In this document: positions 4,062 through 8,832 of the stretch, in pieces
Layout: the number at the start of each line of letters is the position of its first letter
Position numbering within the stretch: the stretch's first letter is position 1
Source: an uncultured Erysipelotrichaceae bacterium
GTDB taxonomy: Bacteria; Bacillota_I; Bacilli_A; RFN20; CAG-288
Direction of reading: 5' to 3'
NCBI GenBank assembly: GCA_902771745.1
Contig: CACXYG010000046.1
Span: forward strand, 1 to 8,832
DNA length: 8,832 nucleotides
Made by a program: the position numbers and the translations under genes
Notes under the pieces: generated by a model
The model's input: only the letters and a program-made list of their open reading frames with translations
Databases searched by the model: none
What the model was told of the DNA's origin: nothing

Positions 4062-6442
4062 TGGCTGATAAAGTATTGAATGTTTGTCTTGCTGGTAACC
4101 CAAACTGCGGTAAGACTACTTTATTTAACTCCTTGACTGGTTCTACCGCTTATGTCGGTAACTGGCCAGGTGTCACAGTTGAAAAGAGAGAAGGTAAGTA
4201 TAAATCCAAAGAAGGTTTGGTCGTCGATGTTGTCGACTTACCTGGCATTTATTCCTTATCTCCATATACGCCAGAAGAAGTCGTTTCCAGAAACTTCATC
4301 TTGGAAGAACATCCTGATGTCGTCATCAACGTTCTTGATGCTACTAACTTAGAACGTAACTTATATATGACTACCCAGATCTTGGAAATGGATGTTCCTG
4401 TTGTCATCGCTTTGAATATGATGGATGCTGTTGAAAACAACGGTATGTCTATCGATGCGGATGCGATTGCCAACAAGTTAGGTGTCAAGGTTGTCAAGAT
4501 CTCCGCTCTTCGTAACAAGGGTTTGGATGAATTGATGGCCGTTGCCGCCAAGGTTGCTACCACCAAGAGAGAAGGTAAGTCCTTCTGGGATTATGGCGAA
4601 TATGCTTCCAAGGTTGATGAAGCGGTCGCCATCTATAAGAAAGAAGAAGTCAGCGATCCTCTCTTCCATGCCATCAAGGCCTTGGAAGGTGATGAAATCG
4701 AAGCGGAAAAGAATAAACTTGCCTTTGAAAAGGTTAAGGAATTAGGTGTCAATATTGACGAATTTGAAGCCAATTCTGCCGATAAGCGTTACAAGTACAT
4801 CACTTCGGAGTTGGCACAGTATCGCACTGGCGCTCCTGTTCAGGAAAGCAAGAAGTTATCGACCTCTGATAAGATCGATAAGGTCTTGACCAACAAGTGG
4901 GCGGCTATCCCGATTTTGTTAGTTCTCCTCTGGATTATCTTCCATATCACCTTTGCCTCTGACTTGCTTTATATGCATCAGTGGTTCGGTCTTGAATTAG
5001 AAGACTATCCAGGCTTTATCTCCTTCACCCTCGCAGATGGTGAAACCTATACGCCATTTGCCGGTCTCTTCTATACGGGTGATGGTGTCAATTCCATCGG
5101 TGAATTCTTCCATTGCCTTGCCGGTGATAACGAAACAGGTATCCTAGGTCTTATCTGTCTTGGTATCAAACAGTTGTTGTTGATGATGGGTACACCAGAT
5201 GCTGTCATCATGGTTATCTATGATGGTATCTTGAATGGTGTTGCTGCTGTTGTCGGTTTCGTTCCACAGATTCTCATCCTCTTCTTATTCTTCTCCATCT
5301 TAGAAGACTCTGGTTATATGGCTCGTGTCGCTTTCGTTTTAGACCGTATCTTCCGCCGTTTCGGCGTTTCCGGTCGTGCTTTCTTACCAATGATCATGGG
5401 TCTTGGTTGTGGTGTCCCAGCAATGGTCAATACCAGAACGCTTAACTCTGACAAAGAAAGAATTAAGACAATCCGTGTTATTCCTTACTTCACTTGCGGT
5501 GCCAAGGCCGATATCCTTGCTGCCGTTTCCGCCTCTGTCGCTTTATCCTTCGGCTGGAATGCAGACTTATTCACCATGGGTATGTATGTCATGGGCTTCG
5601 TCATGGCCGTTGTCGTTGTTATCTTGATGAACAAGACAACCCAGAGAGAAGAAGTTCCTCCATTCATCATGGAATTACCTGCCTATCATATGCCACAGCC
5701 AAAGGCTGTCGCTATCCACGTCTGGGATAAGGGCAAACACTTCTTGAAGAAGGCTGGTACCATCATCTTGATCTCCACCATCGTCATCACCATGATGGAA
5801 AATCTCACCTGGGATTGGAGATTCATCCCTGCTTTCGAAGAAGCTACGTTAGAAGAAATTCAGGCTCTTGGCTATGCCTCTTATGAAGCGATGGAAGCTA
5901 GCTCTATGCTTTCTAGCCTTGGCAAAGTCATCATGCCATTATTCACTCCAATTGGCTTTGGTACTCAGCTCAACAGCACTGGCTGGATCTTCGGTGTCGC
6001 TACCATCCAGGGTATCGTCGCTAAGGAAAACGTCACTGGTACCTTAACCGCTTTGGCCGGTATCGTCGGTCAGAATGTCGAAGGCTTAGAAGATGGCGAT
6101 GCTGTCTCTCAGATGTTCGTCGCTACTGGTATCACCGCTGGTGGTATCATGGGCTTCACTGTCTTCAACCTCTTAACCATTCCTTGCTTTGCCTCTGTTG
6201 GTACTGCGAAGGGTGAACTTCCAACCAAGAAGTCCTACATCGGTACGATCTTGTTCTGGTTGCTCGGCGCTTATGTCATCGCTTCTCTCTTCTATCTCTT
6301 CACCGATGCGGTTGTCGGTAACTTCGGCTTAGTCGCTGGCATCATCGTTCCAATCGTGATTGTCGCTGCTGTTGTCGGTTCCTTCTTCTTTGCTCATCTC
6401 TATGACAAGAAGATGAGAGCCAAAGAAGCTTTAGCCGCTTAA
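4061..6442 (+). CDS. feoB: Ferrous iron transporter FeoB
   Basis: A 793-residue inner-membrane Fe(II) importer with an N-terminal G-protein domain. The GTPase motifs are all visible: G1 GNPNCGKTT (12-20), G2 Thr39 in VGNWPGVTVEKREG, G3 DLPG (59-62), G4 NMMD (119-122) and G5 SA (148-149). A helical guanine-dissociation-inhibitor-like region runs to about residue 265. The membrane part starts near residue 278 and contains two gate domains: GLGCGVPA with NTRTLNSDKERI in the first and CFASVGTAKGE in the second. The first gate has FTCGAKAD where many FeoB proteins read SCSAKLP/SCGAKLP, a departure at the end of the motif. Length is normal for the family. An AAGGAG site (4044-4049) lies inside the end of feoA2. 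No FeoC-type gene follows; a heavy-metal-associated protein does. Confidence 0.97.
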   Translation: MADKVLNVCLAGNPNCGKTTLFNSLTGSTAYVGNWPGVTVEKREGKYKSKEGLVVDVVDLPGIYSLSPYTPEEVVSRNFILEEHPDVVINVLDATNLERNLYMTTQILEMDVPVVIALNMMDAVENNGMSIDADAIANKLGVKVVKISALRNKGLDELMAVAAKVATTKREGKSFWDYGEYASKVDEAVAIYKKEEVSDPLFHAIKALEGDEIEAEKNKLAFEKVKELGVNIDEFEANSADKRYKYITSELAQYRTGAPVQESKKLSTSDKIDKVLTNKWAAIPILLVLLWIIFHITFASDLLYMHQWFGLELEDYPGFISFTLADGETYTPFAGLFYTGDGVNSIGEFFHCLAGDNETGILGLICLGIKQLLLMMGTPDAVIMVIYDGILNGVAAVVGFVPQILILFLFFSILEDSGYMARVAFVLDRIFRRFGVSGRAFLPMIMGLGCGVPAMVNTRTLNSDKERIKTIRVIPYFTCGAKADILAAVSASVALSFGWNADLFTMGMYVMGFVMAVVVVILMNKTTQREEVPPFIMELPAYHMPQPKAVAIHVWDKGKHFLKKAGTIILISTIVITMMENLTWDWRFIPAFEEATLEEIQALGYASYEAMEASSMLSSLGKVIMPLFTPIGFGTQLNSTGWIFGVATIQGIVAKENVTGTLTALAGIVGQNVEGLEDGDAVSQMFVATGITAGGIMGFTVFNLLTIPCFASVGTAKGELPTKKSYIGTILFWLLGAYVIASLFYLFTDAVVGNFGLVAGIIVPIVIVAAVVGSFFFAHLYDKKMRAKEALAA

Positions 6443-6452
6443 TTCATCTAAA

Positions 6453-6485
6453 ATATAGAGGTGGCTTGGTGCCACCTCTATTTCG
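6453..6485 (+). terminator. Stem-loop between feoB and the HMA gene (weak terminator or processing site)
   Basis: ATAGAGGTGGC (6455-6465) pairs perfectly with GCCACCTCTAT (6471-6481) through 11 bp with a 5-nt loop. Only a short, interrupted T-run (TTTCGTT) follows. It may therefore lower rather than stop transcription into the next gene, or stabilise the feoB message end. No separate promoter for the next gene is evident. Confidence 0.5.
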
Positions 6486-6499
6486 TTCAAGGAGAACAT

Positions 6500-6763
6500 A
6501 TGGAATTAATCACATTAAAAGTCGAAGGTATGAAGTGCGGAATGTGTGAATCACACGTCTGTGATTATATCCGCAAGGTCTTACCTAAGGCCAAGAAGGT
6601 CAAAGCCAATCACATGAAAAACACAGCCAGTTTTGTGTTAGAACAGAATGGTGTAGATATCAAGCCAGTCATGGACGAGATCTCTTCTGGCGGTTATCAT
6701 GTAGAAGGTTTTACAAGAGATCCTTATGAGAAGAAAGGTCTCTTCTCCTTCCTTAAAAAATAA
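6500..6763 (+). CDS. Small heavy-metal-associated (HMA) domain protein, CopZ-like
   Basis: An 87-residue cytoplasmic protein with a ferredoxin-like HMA domain, as in copper chaperones. The metal site is GMKCGMCESHV (10-20), with Cys13 and Cys16 as the CxxC pair; a further Cys21 follows. The tail TRDPYEKKGLFSFLKK is longer than in CopZ and looks like the tail of a Bacillota subgroup of short HMA proteins I recall. The ATG at 6500 has an AAGGAG site (6489-6494) at good spacing; an upstream GTG at 6461 lies inside the intergenic stem-loop and is not credible. It lies 57 bp after feoB on the same strand and ends in a strong terminator, so it may be the last gene of the feo operon. Whether it handles Fe(II), copper or another metal is not shown by the sequence. 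Confidence 0.85.
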   Translation: MELITLKVEGMKCGMCESHVCDYIRKVLPKAKKVKANHMKNTASFVLEQNGVDIKPVMDEISSGGYHVEGFTRDPYEKKGLFSFLKK

Positions 6764-6816
6764 GAAAAAAGAGTCTGTTATCACCTAGAAAAATCTAGAT
6801 GGTAACAGACTTTTTC
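6764..6816. terminator. Bidirectional terminator between the HMA gene and the TetR-type gene
   Basis: A long stem pairs 6772-6788 with 6795-6811 (17 positions, one wobble and one mismatch) around the loop AAAAAT. T-runs flank it on the plus strand (6811-6815) and, read from the other side, on the minus strand (opposite 6765-6770). Confidence 0.9.
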
Positions 6817-6822
6817 TATGCT

Positions 6823-7404
6823 TTATTTCTTTTCAATCACACCACCTAGCAACAACAAGTACTTATGGAGTTCATCATAAGTTAATGTAAAGGAGTCATA
6901 GCTGGTGAAAAGGAAGTGAGAGGAGACCATATAACTGAATAAGCGCAAATGTTCATCGTTATCGTCTAGTACGCCTTGATGAGCTTTGCATATCTTATAG
7001 ATGGCGTTAGCAACCGCCTTGTTCATTCTGCCAAAGGCAATACCAAGATCGGGAAGGTCGTGGCTGATGATGATAGCGAACTTCTTGTTGCCGCGAAGGA
7101 AATCATGAACTTTCACAAGATAGGAATAAAAGGAGATGAGGTCATGGATGTTATCAGAATTCTTTTCTAATTCGATCTTCTCCATGATCTGTTGATGGAC
7201 GACTTCAAAACGATAATCCAAGAGCTCTCTGAGAGAGTTGAAGTTACGAGCAAAAGTCTCACGAGAGCGATTGGCACGTTTACAAAGACTTTGAACGCTG
7301 ATGTTTTCGAAGTTTTCTTCTATCAGCAGGCTGTCTAAAGCTTCGATAAAACACTGCTTAGTAAAAGCAGTTCTTCTGTCGATGGTTCTTTTACATGTAA
7401 TCAT
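6823..7404 (-). CDS. TetR/AcrR-type transcriptional regulator
   Basis: A 193-residue predicted DNA-binding regulator. The N-terminal part fits a TetR-type three-helix domain: RTAFTKQCFIEALDSLL (11-27), NISVQSLCKRANRSRETFARNF (34-55) and SLRELLDYRFE (57-67). The recognition helix has ETFARNF where most members read STFYRHF, so the usual aromatic residue is replaced by Ala. The remaining residues are helical with several aromatic patches and would form the ligand/dimer domain; no enzyme domain is visible. I placed the start at the ATG at 7404, which has GAGGT upstream and a good promoter just beyond. The longer reading to 7503 would run through that promoter and the neighbouring terminator. It stands alone between two terminators, so its targets cannot be inferred. 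Confidence 0.82.
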   Translation of the reverse strand: MITCKRTIDRRTAFTKQCFIEALDSLLIEENFENISVQSLCKRANRSRETFARNFNSLRELLDYRFEVVHQQIMEKIELEKNSDNIHDLISFYSYLVKVHDFLRGNKKFAIIISHDLPDLGIAFGRMNKAVANAIYKICKAHQGVLDDNDEHLRLFSYMVSSHFLFTSYDSFTLTYDELHKYLLLLGGVIEKK

Positions 7405-7428
7405 AGATGAGTACCTCGTTGTTATTAC

Positions 7429-7456
7429 ATTATACTCATTATTTAATACACTGCAA
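7429..7456 (-). promoter_or_regulatory. Promoter of the TetR-type gene
   Basis: On the minus strand there is TTGCAG (7456-7451), a 16-bp spacer and a perfect TATAAT (7434-7429), followed by a GAGGT ribosome binding site before the ATG at 7404. No clear palindromic operator was found here. Confidence 0.65.
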
Positions 7457-7465
7457 TAGAATGTG

Positions 7466-7503
7466 AAGAAAAAAACACGCTTTTTTGATAAAGCGTGTTT
7501 CAA
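7466..7503 (-). terminator. Terminator of the pgsA-spx pair
   Basis: AAACACGCTTT (7473-7483) pairs perfectly with AAAGCGTGTTT (7490-7500) around a 6-nt loop. On the minus strand the stem is followed by an uninterrupted T-run, marking the end of the spx-like transcript. Confidence 0.88.
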
Positions 7504-7514
7504 TAAATGACAGT

Positions 7515-8015
7515 TTAGTTGATATTGACCTTCAACTCTTTCTTTTCTAAGAGTTCTCTTTCGATCGCAGCGCGAGTATCGTCGAAACGATGGACGCAGT
7601 TCTCTCTGTCAGGACAGTTCTGACAATCGGCTTTGGCAATTTGTTTAGCCTTGATGATGTTCTTCTTTTCGCGTTCGAAGATCTCGATTTCATCGGAGTT
7701 ATAACCGACCTGGATCTTAGAATCATCCACGATGATCGGGCGCTTTAAGATGCTTGGGTTCTCCTGGATGAAGGCAAGCAGAGCTTTGATGGACATGGAG
7801 TCAACATCGATATGCTGTTCCTTGAAGATCTTACTTCTGGTAGAGATGATTTCATCGGTACCATCTAAAGACTTCTCCAACATCTCTTTTAAATCTTCTT
7901 CCGTCAATTTCTCTTTCAAGATATTGACTTCAGTGTAAGGAATCTTTTCCTTATTAAACCAGGCTTTGACTTTACGACAGCTGGAGCAGCTGGGAGAGGA
8001 ATAAATTTTAATCAT
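7515..8015 (-). CDS. spx: Spx-family regulator (ArsC fold) with Cys-rich C-terminal extension
   Basis: Spx binds the RNA polymerase alpha-subunit C-terminal domain and adjusts transcription under thiol stress. The protein has 166 residues. The redox switch CxxC is at Cys10 and Cys13, and DGTDEIISTRSK (51-62, Gly52) and KRPIIVDD (91-98, Arg92) fall at the same numbers as in Bacillus subtilis Spx. This supports the ATG at 8015 over a TTG at 8024. Spx normally ends near residue 131; here about 35 further residues follow, with C131-x2-C134-x5-C140-x-H142, a possible zinc or Fe-S site. The start overlaps the end of pgsA by 8 bp, so the two are translated from one message. An arsenate-reductase-like role is less likely given the Spx-specific motifs. 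The function of the tail is unknown. Confidence 0.85.
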   Translation of the reverse strand: MIKIYSSPSCSSCRKVKAWFNKEKIPYTEVNILKEKLTEEDLKEMLEKSLDGTDEIISTRSKIFKEQHIDVDSMSIKALLAFIQENPSILKRPIIVDDSKIQVGYNSDEIEIFEREKKNIIKAKQIAKADCQNCPDRENCVHRFDDTRAAIERELLEKKELKVNIN

Positions 8016-8757
8016 GATCAGCAAGTTCCTTTCCTGGTTCTTTCTGGTCCTTTGTATCGCTTATAACAGTCTTAGAATTTCTTAATTTGAGATAAAAAAC
8101 AAAATATAAAATCCAAGAAACGAGTAACCATAACGTTGCAAAAGCACAGCAAGAATCAAATATATAATGAGCAACACGAATCGTCTCGGCAGTAGCGTTC
8201 TCACCGACGACAGGGAAGGTTTCAATCAAGAATGGACCAGCGATCAGCAAGAAGACAGTGATGATATAGAAGAGGAAGGAAGCGACTTTACCATACCATT
8301 TTGCACCACCGAAGGTCTTACTACGTTTGGCAAGTGAGATATCTTCAAAGACCAAGGTCAACTCTTTACCCATGAAGACACCAAACATCACAAAGACAGT
8401 AGGGAAGGAATAGAACTTGACCATCAGCGCAATCGCGATGCAGAATTGCATGAATTTATCAGCAATCGGATCAAGGAGAGATCCCAAATTCGATTTTTGA
8501 TCGAAGGTTCGAGCAATAAAGCCATCGATGAAATCGGTGTAGGCAGCAATCATCATCATCGCCACAGCGATATAGGTGCCAGCACGGTGATTTCCTAAAA
8601 TGGTAATCGGCACAAGATAGAAGACCATAAAAGCAACAACAAGGAGAATTCGGACATAACAAAGAATGTTAGGAACTTTAAATATATCCTCTTTGCGGAA
8701 GTACTTTTTCAAAATGTTTATAAAGTTTTGAGTATTGCTTTCGTTTGTATGTTTCAT
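8008..8757 (-). CDS. pgsA: CDP-alcohol phosphatidyltransferase, probable CDP-DAG:glycerol-3-phosphate phosphatidyltransferase
   Basis: An integral membrane enzyme predicted to make phosphatidylglycerol phosphate from CDP-diacylglycerol and glycerol 3-phosphate, the committed step to phosphatidylglycerol and cardiolipin. The signature D-x2-DG-x2-AR-x8-G-x3-D-x3-D is complete: D75, D78, G79, A82, R83, G92, D96 and D100. KVPNILCYVRILL (27-39) is the usual N-terminal PgsA segment. About five or six membrane segments are visible. At 249 residues it is longer than typical PgsA (about 180-190), with a polar N-terminal stretch of about 26 residues, an enlarged loop near 180-195 and a charged tail. 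The class also contains cardiolipin and phosphatidylserine synthases, so the exact acceptor is not certain. Start chosen at the ATG at 8757 with TAGGA just upstream. It forms an operon with spx. Confidence 0.85.
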   Translation of the reverse strand: MKHTNESNTQNFINILKKYFRKEDIFKVPNILCYVRILLVVAFMVFYLVPITILGNHRAGTYIAVAMMMIAAYTDFIDGFIARTFDQKSNLGSLLDPIADKFMQFCIAIALMVKFYSFPTVFVMFGVFMGKELTLVFEDISLAKRSKTFGGAKWYGKVASFLFYIITVFLLIAGPFLIETFPVVGENATAETIRVAHYIFDSCCAFATLWLLVSWILYFVFYLKLRNSKTVISDTKDQKEPGKELADHD

Positions 8758-8774
8758 AGTCCTACCAATGTACT

Positions 8775-8802
8775 ATTATAGCAAGATTTATTATTTTCTA
8801 AA
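8775..8802 (-). promoter_or_regulatory. Promoter of the pgsA-spx operon
   Basis: On the minus strand there is TTTAGA (8802-8797), a 16-bp spacer and a perfect TATAAT (8780-8775) with a TG extension. A short leader leads to the ATG at 8757. Confidence 0.65.
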
Positions 8803-8810
8803 ATAATAAA
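8787..8810. repeat. 24-bp AT-rich perfect palindrome over the pgsA -35 region
   Basis: TTTATTATTTT (8787-8797), CT, AAAATAATAAA (8800-8810): two perfect 11-bp arms. It covers the -35 box and most of the spacer of the pgsA promoter, which suits a repressor site. AT-richness makes chance symmetry easier, so the role is tentative. Confidence 0.45.
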
Positions 8811-8832
8811 ACGGGTTCGTTTGTTATATTCT

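Noticed and set aside
4152..5730. Overlapping ORFs on both strands within feoB
   Set aside because: Shadow frames of the feoB coding sequence with no ribosome binding sites or recognisable domains.
6461..6499. GTG start giving a longer HMA protein
   Set aside because: It lies inside the 11-bp stem-loop and adds a peptide with no family support; the ATG at 6500 has AAGGAG.
7405..7503. Longer N-terminus for the TetR-type regulator
   Set aside because: It would cross a good promoter and the terminator of the neighbouring operon.
8016..8024. TTG start for Spx three codons upstream
   Set aside because: The ATG at 8015 puts Cys10, Cys13, Gly52 and Arg92 at the exact Spx numbering.

Overview
This window looks like chromosomal DNA of a low-to-mid GC Gram-positive bacterium (Bacillota). 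Class Erysipelotrichia or a close relative fits best. The evidence is strong Shine-Dalgarno sites, sigma-A type promoters, a true Spx protein, a short DtxR-type regulator and a feoA-feoA-feoB layout. The lineage is inferred from protein character, not from a search.

Layout. The left edge holds only the first 20 codons of a minus-strand gene, possibly a transposase, behind a strong promoter. Positions 178-350 hold a promoter, a structured RNA-like stretch and a GNRA-loop terminator. Next is a membrane-anchored EAL phosphodiesterase for cyclic di-GMP (438-2369, plus), ending in a bidirectional terminator shared with a convergent DtxR/MntR-like regulator (2407-2799, minus). The 2800-2997 gap has divergent promoters and what I read as a small RNA gene on the plus strand. 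A NifU-like iron-sulfur protein follows (2998-3324, minus). Divergent from it is the ferrous iron operon feoA1-feoA2-feoB (3521-6442), trailed by a small heavy-metal-associated protein (6500-6763). The right part holds a TetR-type regulator (6823-7404, minus) and an overlapping pgsA-spx-like pair (8757-7515, minus).

How it fits together. Positions 2407-6763 read as one iron-homeostasis island: regulator, Fe-S scaffold/carrier, Fe(II) importer and small metal-binding protein. Two promoters in it have the same design: TTGACA, a 17-bp spacer, a -10 box, then GATAGTTA-N5-AACTAAC just past the predicted transcription start. One drives feoA. The other drives no protein gene but a stretch of about 115 nt with a hairpin, an unpaired CCTCC tract and a terminator hairpin. 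Both hairpins have 9-nt loops that carry UUGAACC at the same place. The best reading is an iron-responsive small RNA co-regulated with feoAB, similar in concept to RyhB or FsrA but with no evident sequence relation. This is the most interesting item in the window and is a prediction from sequence only.

Other points of note are unusual metal-ligand positions in the DtxR-like regulator, a Cys-rich tail on the Spx protein that begins where Spx normally ends, a degenerate GGDEF domain in the EAL protein, and a 24-bp perfect palindrome over the pgsA promoter.
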